From: Pseudobdellovibrionaceae bacterium
Lineage (GTDB): Bacteria; Bdellovibrionota; Bdellovibrionia; Bdellovibrionales; Bdellovibrionaceae
Reading direction: 5' to 3'
Length of the DNA stretch: 7,935 nucleotides
NCBI GenBank assembly: GCA_947374445.1
Contig: CANCBY010000107.1
Location: forward strand, 1 to 7,935
The position numbers and the translations under genes were made by a program. Positions 1 to 6,229 of the stretch are shown here, piece after piece (position 1 is the first letter of the stretch; every line of letters begins with the position of its first letter). The notes beneath the pieces are model-generated. The model searched no databases. It saw only the letters and a list, made by a program, of their open reading frames with translations, and was not told the origin of the DNA.

Positions 1-1373
1 CGATCGCGGATGGTGTAATCTCCGCCTGGCATGTTTTTACAAACTTGCTCGACGATCTTTAGAGATTGTCGCATTTCTTCGATGCGTACCAAGTAGCGAT
101 CGTAAACGTCGCCGTTGGTTCCAACTGGAACATCAAAATCAAGTGAGCCGTATCCGTAATAAGGATCAAGTTTACGAAGATCCAAACCAACACCTGACGC
201 TCTCAACAAAGGACCAGTGTAACCCCATTGAATCGCATCGCTGGCCTTAACTGGGCACACGCCTTGAGTCCGTTTGATAAATATTTTGTTGTCGAGCATG
301 AGTGATGAAATTTCATCGACTTCTTTGCGCATCTCTTTGCAAAAATCGAGAACATCGTTGAACCAACCATCGGGCGCATCTTGAGCCATACCACCCACTC
401 GGGTCATTGATACAGTCAAACGAGCTCCGCAAAGTTTTTCAAACAAAGTGTAAACTTTTTCACGGTAAGTGAAGAGGTGAAAAAACGCAGTCAATGCGCC
501 CAAATCCACACCACCGGTGCCCACAGAAATGATGTGATCGATGATGCGCGAAAGCTCGCACAAAATCACACGCATTGCTTGCGCGCGCTGAGGAATCTCA
601 ACACCCAAAATCTTTTCAACAGCTTTGCAATAACCGACATTGTTCATCGGAGCCGAGCAGTAGTTCAAACGATCTGTGTAAGGAATCACCTGATTGTACG
701 GATGAGTCTCGGCCATTTTTTCAAAACAACGGTGAAGATATCCGATTTCACAGCTCGCACGCACGATGGTCTCGCCATCAAGCTCTGCCATCACACGAAG
801 AGTTCCATGCATCGCTGGATGCGAAGGACCTACGTTGATAGGCACATAATTCGGATTTAAAATACTGCCATCAACACCCGGCTCATTGTCGAAATGAATC
901 GGCAAAGATTCAGTGCAATGTTGCTGACGATCGGCTTCGTAATCCTTACGCAGCGGGTGACCCACGAACTGATGATGAGTCAAAATCTTGCGCAAGTTAG
1001 GATGTCCGCGGAACAAAATTCCGAACATATCGTAAGCTTCGCGCTCAAACCAATCCGCTCCAATCCAAAGTGGCAAAAGAGATTCAATCCATTCGCCCTC
1101 AGCCAAAGGTGCCTTCACACGAAGACGCTGACCATTTTTGGAATTGAAAAGATGATACACAACCTCAAAGCGTTTTTCGCGATTTGGGTAATCAACTCCG
1201 CAGATGTCCATCAAAAAATCAAAACGCTCAGTTTGCTTGAAGTGAGACATCACAGGAATCAAATCGTCTTTCGCAATAACCAAAACGTCGTTGCCAAAGT
1301 TGTGCTCGAACTTAAATTTATCGATGCTCATTTTTTGCGAGAGATCTTTTTTTACTAATTCTAAATTAGACAT
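1..1373 (-). CDS. nuoCD: NADH-quinone oxidoreductase subunit C/D fusion (NuoCD), C-terminus beyond window
   Basis: This is the fused 30-kDa/49-kDa subunit of the peripheral arm of respiratory complex I, which helps pass electrons from NADH to quinone on the cytoplasmic side of the inner membrane. I read 457 uninterrupted codons from the ATG at 1373 to the window edge. Residues 1 to about 150 are NuoC-like, with the family signature around 110-131 (ER.AYDMFGI.F.GHP.LRKIL). NuoD starts near residue 175, with NVGPSHPAMHG at 180-190; His189 and Tyr238 match the His and Tyr that line the quinone site in Nqo4. The usual Gln of GPQHP is Ser184. No stop or frameshift separates the two parts, so this is a true fusion as in enterobacteria. 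About 100-130 C-terminal residues are probably missing. The start overlaps the end of nuoB by 8 bases and has GGAAGG (1383-1388) 9 bases upstream, which suggests translational coupling. Identity is secure. Confidence 0.95.
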   Translation of the reverse strand, partial: MSNLELVKKDLSQKMSIDKFKFEHNFGNDVLVIAKDDLIPVMSHFKQTERFDFLMDICGVDYPNREKRFEVVYHLFNSKNGQRLRVKAPLAEGEWIESLLPLWIGADWFEREAYDMFGILFRGHPNLRKILTHHQFVGHPLRKDYEADRQQHCTESLPIHFDNEPGVDGSILNPNYVPINVGPSHPAMHGTLRVMAELDGETIVRASCEIGYLHRCFEKMAETHPYNQVIPYTDRLNYCSAPMNNVGYCKAVEKILGVEIPQRAQAMRVILCELSRIIDHIISVGTGGVDLGALTAFFHLFTYREKVYTLFEKLCGARLTVSMTRVGGMAQDAPDGWFNDVLDFCKEMRKEVDEISSLMLDNKIFIKRTQGVCPVKASDAIQWGYTGPLLRASGVGLDLRKLDPYYGYGSLDFDVPVGTNGDVYDRYLVRIEEMRQSLKIVEQVCKNMPGGDYTIRD

Positions 1374-1980
1374 ACTCAGGCGCCTTCCAGTTGTCTCTCC
1401 ACGGGCGCGGTTGTCCCGTAGCAATCATTCGTTGCAAAGCCATCACTCCATCAAGAACAGCCTCTGGAGTTGGAGGACATCCCGGTACATACACATCAAC
1501 AGGAACGACTTTGTCGCAACCTTGAAGCACATGATAGGCGCGGTAAAAACCACCTGAGCTCGCACAAGCACCCATCGACAAAACATATTTAGGCTCTAGC
1601 ATCTGCCGATAAATGCGCACCAAAACTGGCGCCATTTTTTCGGTGATTGTTCCCGCCACCAATAACAAATCGGATTGTCGTGGAGAGAAGCGAACAACCT
1701 CGGCACCAAATCTTGCTAAGTCATACTTTGGACCCATCACCGACATCAGTTCGATACCGCAACAAGCAGTTCCGTAAGGCATCGGCCAGAGCGCGTTTTT
1801 TCTTCCCCAAGCGATGATCGAATCAAGGCGAGTTGTTAGCGCAAAAGAGCGCGACATATCGTTGACATTTTGTGTGCCCGACATGCCACCCAAAGCTTCG
1901 GCAGTTGGTGCAACCAAATTGCCTTGCGCAGTAATGACTGCCGAACCCTCGTGGGGGGCCGGATTAGAATTTTGAGCCAT
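1366..1980 (-). CDS. nuoB: NADH-quinone oxidoreductase subunit B (NuoB)
   Basis: This is the complex I subunit that holds iron-sulfur cluster N2, the last electron carrier before quinone. Numbered from the ATG at 1986, the four cluster ligands are Cys75, Cys76 (GTACCGIE), Cys141 (SMGACASSGG) and Cys170 (VPGCPPTPEA); the spacings of 65 and 29 residues equal those of E. coli NuoB. I prefer the ATG at 1980 (204 residues), because GGAG at 1989-1992 lies 8 bases before it but only 2 bases before the ATG at 1986. The first 45 or so residues are a polar extension rich in Ala, Asn and Gly, somewhat longer than the short N-terminus common in the family. The stop codon lies inside the start of nuoCD. 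No nuoA lies upstream, so nuoB is the first gene of this cluster. Function is secure; the exact start is likely but not proven. Confidence 0.95.
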   Translation of the reverse strand: MAQNSNPAPHEGSAVITAQGNLVAPTAEALGGMSGTQNVNDMSRSFALTTRLDSIIAWGRKNALWPMPYGTACCGIELMSVMGPKYDLARFGAEVVRFSPRQSDLLLVAGTITEKMAPVLVRIYRQMLEPKYVLSMGACASSGGFYRAYHVLQGCDKVVPVDVYVPGCPPTPEAVLDGVMALQRMIATGQPRPWRDNWKAPEYV

Positions 1981-1988
1981 AGGCATTT

Positions 1989-1992
1989 CTCC
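1989..1992 (-). promoter_or_regulatory. Shine-Dalgarno site deciding the nuoB start
   Basis: GGAG on the minus strand sits 8 bases before the ATG at 1980 and 2 bases before the ATG at 1986. The spacing favours the inner start. The ten bases GAATGGAGAA around it recur exactly in front of the divergent protease gene (2226-2235), also with an 8-base spacing to the start. Confidence 0.7.
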
Positions 1993-2014
1993 ATTCTCAA
2001 TTGATTCTCAATTT
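1993..2014. repeat. Tandem 11-base direct repeat upstream of nuoB
   Basis: ATTCTCAATTG (1993-2003) is followed directly by ATTCTCAATTT (2004-2014); 10 of 11 positions match. The period is about one helical turn and the copies lie in the nuoB leader, just upstream of its ribosome binding site. The copies could be a protein site or chance in an AT-rich leader; nothing here decides between them. Confidence 0.5.
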
Positions 2015-2111
2015 TTACAGAATTTCTGCGGCAAAATAAACAATCACTTTGCATGGTTGCGAGTTCAACGCGGCTGCTCTGAACGAGCTAGTTTTTTTCG
2101 ACAAACAAGGC

Positions 2112-2126
2112 GTCATCAGAAATGAC
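2112..2126. repeat. Inverted repeat GTCAT-5-ATGAC in nuoB/protease intergenic region
   Basis: GTCAT (2112-2116) and ATGAC (2122-2126) are perfect inverted copies around a 5-base spacer. The dyad lies between two divergent genes, so it is not the terminator of either. It sits 5 bases from the larger dyad at 2132-2147. It may be an operator half-site pair; function is unknown. Confidence 0.35.
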
Positions 2127-2131
2127 CCGTT

Positions 2132-2147
2132 GCCCGGAGCTCTGGGC
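2132..2147. repeat. 16-base near-perfect palindrome upstream of the protease promoter
   Basis: GCCCGGAGCTCTGGGC pairs with itself along its full length, apart from one G-T position. It lies about 19 bases upstream of the proposed -35 element of the protease gene and outside both flanking genes, where an upstream regulator site would fit. A full palindrome without a loop suits a dimeric DNA-binding protein better than an RNA hairpin. No regulator can be named. Confidence 0.45.
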
Positions 2148-2165
2148 CTTCTTATGATCTGAAGT

Positions 2166-2194
2166 TTGTCGCTGAGTTTACAGCTTTGTTTAAT
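2166..2194 (+). promoter_or_regulatory. Sigma70-type promoter candidate for the protease gene
   Basis: TTGTCG (2166-2171; 4 of 6 consensus) and TTTAAT (2189-2194; 5 of 6) are separated by exactly 17 bases. Transcription would begin near 2201, giving a leader of about 41 bases before the ATG at 2242. This is the best promoter match in the window. Confidence 0.6.
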
Positions 2195-2198
2195 GCTA

Positions 2199-2212
2199 GG
2201 CCTGCAAAGGCC
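2199..2212 (+). other. Short hairpin at the 5' end of the protease mRNA leader
   Basis: GGCCT (2199-2203) and AGGCC (2208-2212) form a 5-base GC-rich stem with a GCAA tetraloop. If transcription starts near 2201 the stem lies at the very 5' end of the message, where it could protect the end or, if the start is a few bases earlier, form fully. It is too far from the ribosome binding site (2230-2233) to block it directly. Confidence 0.4.
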
Positions 2213-2229
2213 AGGTGATTACCGGGAAT

Positions 2230-2233
2230 GGAG
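2230..2233 (+). promoter_or_regulatory. Shine-Dalgarno site deciding the protease start
   Basis: GGAG lies 8 bases before the ATG at 2242. A GTG at 2215 in the same frame would add nine residues (MITGNGESK) in front of the signal peptide, but it has no such site and would push the basic n-region away from the end. The ATG at 2242 is therefore the likely start. Confidence 0.75.
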
Positions 2234-2241
2234 AATCGAAA

Positions 2242-3747
2242 ATGAGCTTTAAAATCATCTTCGCAGGAATCGCACTCAGCTTGCAGCTTGGACTCGCACT
2301 TGAGACAACCGTTTTTGCCTCAACCGTAAGCAAAAAAGACGTTTTGATCCAATTCGCTACAGAAAGTAACCCTGATTCAGAGATTCAATCGGACATTCTC
2401 AGCAGCCTTAAAGCGAAAGGCATTGAGATCGAAAAATTGACCCATCAGCTCTATCGCTTGCAAGCGCCAGCGTCAAAGTTGCCAGAAAGCATGCTTGAAA
2501 CTCTGCGGGACAACGACTCCGTCGAATTTGTACATCCGAACTACAAAATTCACCTTCTTGAAAATTACCAGATCCAAGATCCATTGAAGCGCGCGGCTCT
2601 TCTGCGAGCCCTTAAGCGCCAAACCAAGAATGGAGCCATTGCTACAGCTCCTCGCCTCGACAATCCTGAGATCCCTGAAGTTTCAGCCTCACCTGTCATC
2701 GGCGCCGTCAACGAAAGTCCTTTGCTCAAAAATCAATGGGGCCTGCTAGACATTGGTGCACCAGAAGCTTGGAAGGTCACTCTTGGCAGTCCTGAAGTTG
2801 TGGTGGCAGTTATTGATACAGGTGTCGACTACACACATGAAAATTTATCTTCGAATATTTGGCGTAATAAAAAAGAAATTCCCCAAAATGCGATCGATGA
2901 CGATAAAAACGGCTACGTCGATGATGTCATCGGCTGGGATTTTGTTTCGAATGACAATAAACCGTACGATCTTTCTGTAGATCCAATGACACTTTTAACT
3001 TCTGGCGGAAACCCAGGCCACGGAACTCATTGCGCCGGCACCATTGCTGCCAATGGTGGTCTTGGTCTCGGCACATCAGGTGTAGCTCCAAATGTAAAGA
3101 TCATGCCCCTCCGTTTTATTTCTGAAAAAGGCACGGGCACAACGGCAGCGGCGATTCAAGCGATTCATTACGCTGTCGATAATGGCGCCAAGGTGATGCT
3201 GAACTCTTGGGGCTCCGAAGGCGAAGCGCGCACGATTGATAACGAAGGCAATCGCGCACTTCGCGAAGCCATTCAATATGCGCAAGATCACGGAGTTCTT
3301 TTTATTACCGCTGCTGGCAACGGAAATTTAGGCAACGGTTTTGACAACGACGCTGATATAAATCCAAGTTACCCTGCTTCTTACGGGCACGACATCATCA
3401 TCAGCGTGGCAGCCCTCGACAGCCAAAATCAATTGGGTGAGTTCTCAAACTGGGGAGCTAGATCTGTCGATTTAGGAGCCCCCGGCGTGGCAATTTATTC
3501 TACCACCGTGCTAGGCAAGTATGACGATCATGTACTTAACCTGGGCGGCTTTGAAATCATGTGGGACGGAACTTCGATGGCAGCCCCTCATGTGGCAGGA
3601 GCTGCGGCATTATACTGGTCAGCACACCCGGAAAAATCGTGGCAAGATGTAAAGGCCGCTGTTCTTGCGTCGACTCAAAAGATCCCTGCCCTGAAAGGCA
3701 AAGTTGTCAGCGAAGGCAAACTCGACGTTCGAGCATTGCTAAAATAG
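2242..3747 (+). CDS. Secreted subtilisin-like serine protease (peptidase family S8)
   Basis: This is an exported endopeptidase of 501 residues. Residues 1-27 form a signal peptide (MSFK, hydrophobic core, VFA before the cut), so the protein enters the periplasm or leaves the cell. Residues about 31-105 look like an I9 inhibitor propeptide, removed during maturation; a linker follows to about 163. The catalytic domain begins near NQWGLLDIGAPEAW and ends close to the C-terminus, with no added domain. The triad is complete: Asp192 (VIDTGVD), His260 (GHGTHCAG) and Ser445 (GTSMAAPHVAG), with oxyanion Asn360 (TAAGN). Cys264, four residues after the catalytic His, is the only cysteine I see and matches the free cysteine of proteinase K-type enzymes. 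DDDKNGYVDD at 219-228 resembles a calcium-binding loop common in environmental subtilases. The gene stands alone, with its own promoter. Protein digestion is clear; the natural substrate is unknown. Confidence 0.93.
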   Translation: MSFKIIFAGIALSLQLGLALETTVFASTVSKKDVLIQFATESNPDSEIQSDILSSLKAKGIEIEKLTHQLYRLQAPASKLPESMLETLRDNDSVEFVHPNYKIHLLENYQIQDPLKRAALLRALKRQTKNGAIATAPRLDNPEIPEVSASPVIGAVNESPLLKNQWGLLDIGAPEAWKVTLGSPEVVVAVIDTGVDYTHENLSSNIWRNKKEIPQNAIDDDKNGYVDDVIGWDFVSNDNKPYDLSVDPMTLLTSGGNPGHGTHCAGTIAANGGLGLGTSGVAPNVKIMPLRFISEKGTGTTAAAIQAIHYAVDNGAKVMLNSWGSEGEARTIDNEGNRALREAIQYAQDHGVLFITAAGNGNLGNGFDNDADINPSYPASYGHDIIISVAALDSQNQLGEFSNWGARSVDLGAPGVAIYSTTVLGKYDDHVLNLGGFEIMWDGTSMAAPHVAGAAALYWSAHPEKSWQDVKAAVLASTQKIPALKGKVVSEGKLDVRALLK

Positions 3748-3749
3748 GA

Positions 3750-4346
3750 TTATTTTTTTGCGGCTTTTTTAGAACCCGGCTTCAGTGTTATTTTTGAGCC
3801 CGGTTTTGTTTTAGGTTTTGCCCTAGAAACCACTTCTACAGTTGGAACTTCTGGCACCGGCACGGGTACAACCATTGATGGGTCTTGCGCCCTTTTCGAG
3901 AACCAACAAATCATGTCTGAATCGATAGCCACGGAGCCTTCGACCTTTAAATGACCGGTAAATCCCTCATCTCCTGCAGGAGTTTTACCTGAAGCAAAAA
4001 AAACTTCGAGCTCGGATCCCTTCGAATCAAACAACGCCTTTGTTGTTCGAGGTCCACGCCCCGAAGCAAACTTTTCGCTTTGATCTTGAACAGGCAAATC
4101 TAAATGAACGGGAGAAGAAGGATTGATCGCTACGGAGTCGACTTGCATTCGATACTGATTTTTTTCATCGAGGAACAAAGCGACTTCCACCTCATTCGGA
4201 CTCATGCGAGCTTCTTCGCAGTCGACAATCTTAGAAATTGCGTGAGCTGAACTTATTGGAGCAACCACTGCAACAAGTAGCAAAAATGTACTCAGTAAAA
4301 AATTGGTAAAAACTGTCGTTGTAGAACTTAAAGTGCCCGTATTCAT
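3750..4346 (-). CDS. Secreted protein of unknown function with Lys/Pro-rich C-terminal tail
   Basis: I do not recognise this family. The 198-residue product has a signal peptide: a Thr/Ser-rich start with no early basic residue, a hydrophobic core at about 16-30 and AHA at 34-36 as a likely cleavage site. The middle (about 40-150) is a compact, strand-prone region with two cysteines, Cys43 and Cys147, near its ends, which could pair in the periplasm. Residues 159-170 are a Val/Pro stretch, then a strongly basic tail runs from about 175 to the end, with KPGSK twice (181-185 and 189-193). Such tails may bind an anionic partner such as nucleic acid, LPS or cell wall; this is inference. The start has no strong Shine-Dalgarno site. 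The stop lies 2 bases from the stop of the convergent protease gene, so neither gene has room for a terminator outside coding sequence. It is a real gene by length, signal peptide and codon pattern. Confidence 0.8.
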   Translation of the reverse strand: MNTGTLSSTTTVFTNFLLSTFLLLVAVVAPISSAHAISKIVDCEEARMSPNEVEVALFLDEKNQYRMQVDSVAINPSSPVHLDLPVQDQSEKFASGRGPRTTKALFDSKGSELEVFFASGKTPAGDEGFTGHLKVEGSVAIDSDMICWFSKRAQDPSMVVPVPVPEVPTVEVVSRAKPKTKPGSKITLKPGSKKAAKK

Positions 4347-4402
4347 AGGTCTTATTTAACTGTACTAGTGCCCAGTAGCCATCTTTAAAAAATCGAAAGA
4401 CC

Positions 4403-4432
4403 ATTTTTTCAAATAAACCGAACCACTGTCAA
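4403..4432 (-). promoter_or_regulatory. Weak promoter candidate for the unknown secreted protein
   Basis: On the minus strand TTGACA (4427-4432) matches the -35 consensus fully. An AAAAAT (4403-4408; 4 of 6) follows after 18 bases. The leader would be roughly 50 bases. The -10 is poor and the region is AT-rich, so this may be chance. The 162-base gap after the ABC-F gene shows no clear terminator, and read-through from that gene is an alternative. Confidence 0.35.
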
Positions 4433-4508
4433 AAAGTTCGCCAGCATTATTCAGGTTTATATTTGTTTTTGAATTCGCTAAAGCCCAAAAGCTCCATCAA
4501 AACTCAAT

Positions 4509-6137
4509 TTAGAGAGCAAGAGCCTGCTTTTTTTCTAGGTAATACTCAAAAGTGCCATCAAAAATACGCAGTTGATTTTTATCAAGTTCGAAAACTCGAG
4601 TTGATATTTCACGCAAGAAAAAGCGATCATGGCTTACGATCATAACAGTTCCTGGAAAGTTCTTAATCGCCTCAAGCAGTACTTCGCGCGAGGCAATGTC
4701 TAAGTGATTTGTCGGCTCATCCAAAACCAAAAAATTAACAGGAGCCGCAAGAATCGTCGCCAGAACCACTCGGGACTTTTCGCCGCCCGATAAGATTGAA
4801 ATTTTTTTGTCAGCGTCCTCACCAGAAAATTTAAAGGCTCCTAGAAGACTGCGCACAGATCCAATTGAAGAATTAGGAATCCGGTTATGGACTTCTTCTA
4901 AAATAGTGTTTTTGGGATTTAACACGTCCAATGAGTTTTGGCTAAAGTAGCCCACCGAAATCGAAGCTCCTATTTGCAGTTTTCCTGAGGTGGCCTCAAC
5001 TTCGTCTGCGATGATCTTTAGCAGAGTTGATTTACCTGCCCCATTGACTCCTACGACAGCAACACGGTCTTGACGCTTCACCAATGCGGAGGCATTCGAA
5101 AACACTAATTTTTCGGCGCCATCGTCGCGCTTCCAAATTTTTGTCAATTCATGAAATTTGACGACCTCGTCGCCACCGCGTGGAGGAACAGGCCACACAA
5201 ATTTAATGTCCTGCTCTTCAGGTGGAATTTCAATGCGATCAATTTTTTCTAATTTCTTAACTCGTGATTGAACTTGGGCGGCGTGCGAAGCGCGGGCCGC
5301 AAAGCGTGCAATAAATTCTTCTTCTTTGGCCAGCATGTCGTCTTGGCGCTTTGCTGCTGCCAACAGCTGCTCCTTGCGGATGGCTCGCTCTTTTTCATAA
5401 AAATCGTAGTTACCGCCATAAACTGTTATTGTCTTGTGGGCAATCTCAATAATGCGAGTGACCAAGCGATTCATAAAATCGCGATCATGGCTTGTCATCA
5501 TCACGGCGCCCTTGAAGGACATCAGCCACTGCTCAAGCCAAACAATGCTCTCAAGATCCAAGTGATTCGTCGGCTCATCCATCAACAACACATCGGGATT
5601 GAGGGCTAAAATTTTTGCCAGAGCAATACGCATCTTCCAGCCGCCGCTGAATGTTTCGGTGGGGCGTTGCTGATCTTCAGGAGGAATGCCAAGACCTGTC
5701 AGAATTTCGGATGCCCTGGAATCTAAATCATATCCACCAAGGCGTTCGAAATCAGCTTGAAGCTCACCATACTCTTCAAGAATTTTTGTCATCTCGTCAG
5801 CGTCCAATTCAGGATCTTCGAGTTTGGCTTCAATGACCTTCAAACGAGAGGTTATGACCGGCAAATTACCAGCAGCAGATTTGACTTCTTCGAGAACAGT
5901 TTTACCGCGCATGTCCTCAATATTTTGAGAAAAATAACCAATCACAATTTTTTCAGGCTTACTGACGGCGCCAGAATCGACGTTTTCTTCGCCCGTGAGC
6001 ACACGAAAAATTGTGGTCTTACCGGCACCATTGGGACCCACAAGACCAAGTTTTTCGCCTGCGTTGATCTGAAAACTCCCATTTTTGTAGAGAATTTTAT
6101 TGCCGTACTGTTTGGTTATTCCTGAGGCTGCAATCAT
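4509..6137 (-). CDS. ABC-F family ATPase (ribosome-associated, soluble)
   Basis: This 542-residue protein has two complete ATP-binding cassettes on one chain and no membrane segment, the layout of ABC-F proteins, which act on translating ribosomes and not in transport. Cassette 1: Walker A GPNGAGKTT (34-42), signature FSGGW (163-167), Walker B with DEPTNHLD (187-194) and SHDR (216-219). Cassette 2: Walker A GVNGAGKST (363-371), signature LSGGE (449-453), DEPTNHLD (473-480) and SHDR (502-505). Both catalytic glutamates are present (Glu188, Glu474). Between the cassettes, about 243-323, is a charged helical linker (the P-site tRNA interaction motif region). The length resembles E. coli YbiT. 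No C-terminal coiled-coil domain as in Uup follows cassette 2. I cannot tell a housekeeping member from an antibiotic-protection member by reading alone. No good Shine-Dalgarno site precedes the ATG. The gene is divergent from an ABC exporter half; that the two act together is not shown. Confidence 0.92.
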   Translation of the reverse strand: MIAASGITKQYGNKILYKNGSFQINAGEKLGLVGPNGAGKTTIFRVLTGEENVDSGAVSKPEKIVIGYFSQNIEDMRGKTVLEEVKSAAGNLPVITSRLKVIEAKLEDPELDADEMTKILEEYGELQADFERLGGYDLDSRASEILTGLGIPPEDQQRPTETFSGGWKMRIALAKILALNPDVLLMDEPTNHLDLESIVWLEQWLMSFKGAVMMTSHDRDFMNRLVTRIIEIAHKTITVYGGNYDFYEKERAIRKEQLLAAAKRQDDMLAKEEEFIARFAARASHAAQVQSRVKKLEKIDRIEIPPEEQDIKFVWPVPPRGGDEVVKFHELTKIWKRDDGAEKLVFSNASALVKRQDRVAVVGVNGAGKSTLLKIIADEVEATSGKLQIGASISVGYFSQNSLDVLNPKNTILEEVHNRIPNSSIGSVRSLLGAFKFSGEDADKKISILSGGEKSRVVLATILAAPVNFLVLDEPTNHLDIASREVLLEAIKNFPGTVMIVSHDRFFLREISTRVFELDKNQLRIFDGTFEYYLEKKQALAL

Positions 6138-6174
6138 AGGCTGGCTTTACGACAAGAGGGCTGATTCTGTCTAG

Positions 6175-6190
6175 GAATATGTCAATATTC
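6175..6190. repeat. Dyad GAATAT-4-ATATTC in the ABC-F/exporter divergent gap
   Basis: GAATAT (6175-6180) and ATATTC (6185-6190) are perfect 6-base inverted copies around GTCA. The site lies between two divergent starts, 37 bases from the ABC-F start and 39 bases from the exporter start. On the minus strand it contains TTGACA, a full -35 match, and its right arm ends 3 bases before the proposed -35 of the exporter. The position fits an operator controlling one or both genes. Confidence 0.45.
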
Positions 6191-6193
6191 TGA

Positions 6194-6223
6194 TTGAGCT
6201 TTAAGACCGCCCTTTGCTAGAAC
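6194..6223 (+). promoter_or_regulatory. Promoter candidate for the ABC exporter, implying a leaderless mRNA
   Basis: TTGAGC (6194-6199; 4 of 6) and TAGAAC (6218-6223; 4 of 6) lie 18 bases apart, and TG one base before the -10 makes it an extended -10. Transcription would begin near 6230, which is the first base of the start codon. Each element is only moderate, so confidence is limited. Confidence 0.4.
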
Positions 6224-6229
6224 TGAGAG

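Noticed and set aside
477..1358. Open plus-strand frames of 127 and 154 codons
   Set aside because: They lie opposite the clearly conserved nuoCD gene, overlap each other in part and show no recognisable domain; they are antisense shadows.
1836..2054. Minus-strand frame of 72 codons covering the nuoB start, a possible small upstream gene
   Set aside because: It overlaps the nuoB N-terminus in another frame, has no recognisable motif and is not a NuoA-like membrane protein.
2076..2098. Possible plus-strand terminator: GCTC/GAGC stem followed by seven T
   Set aside because: The stem has only four pairs and three bases separate it from the T run. No plus-strand gene lies upstream in the window to be terminated, so I left it out as a feature.
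2215..2241. GTG at 2215 as the protease start
   Set aside because: It has no ribosome site at a good distance and would place nine polar residues before the signal peptide; ATG at 2242 has GGAG at 8 bases.
4387..4409. AAAAAAT / ATTTTTT inverted repeat upstream of the unknown secreted protein
   Set aside because: It is a homopolymer-based AT-only stem, expected by chance in an AT-rich leader and too weak for a terminator.
4347..4508. Terminator sought after the ABC-F gene
   Set aside because: Only a three-pair AGC/GCT stem without a following T run is seen near 4480-4495; this is not enough to call.
5268..6125. Plus-strand frames of 61 to 122 codons opposite the ABC-F gene
   Set aside because: They are shadows of a gene with two complete ATP-binding cassettes; none has a family motif.
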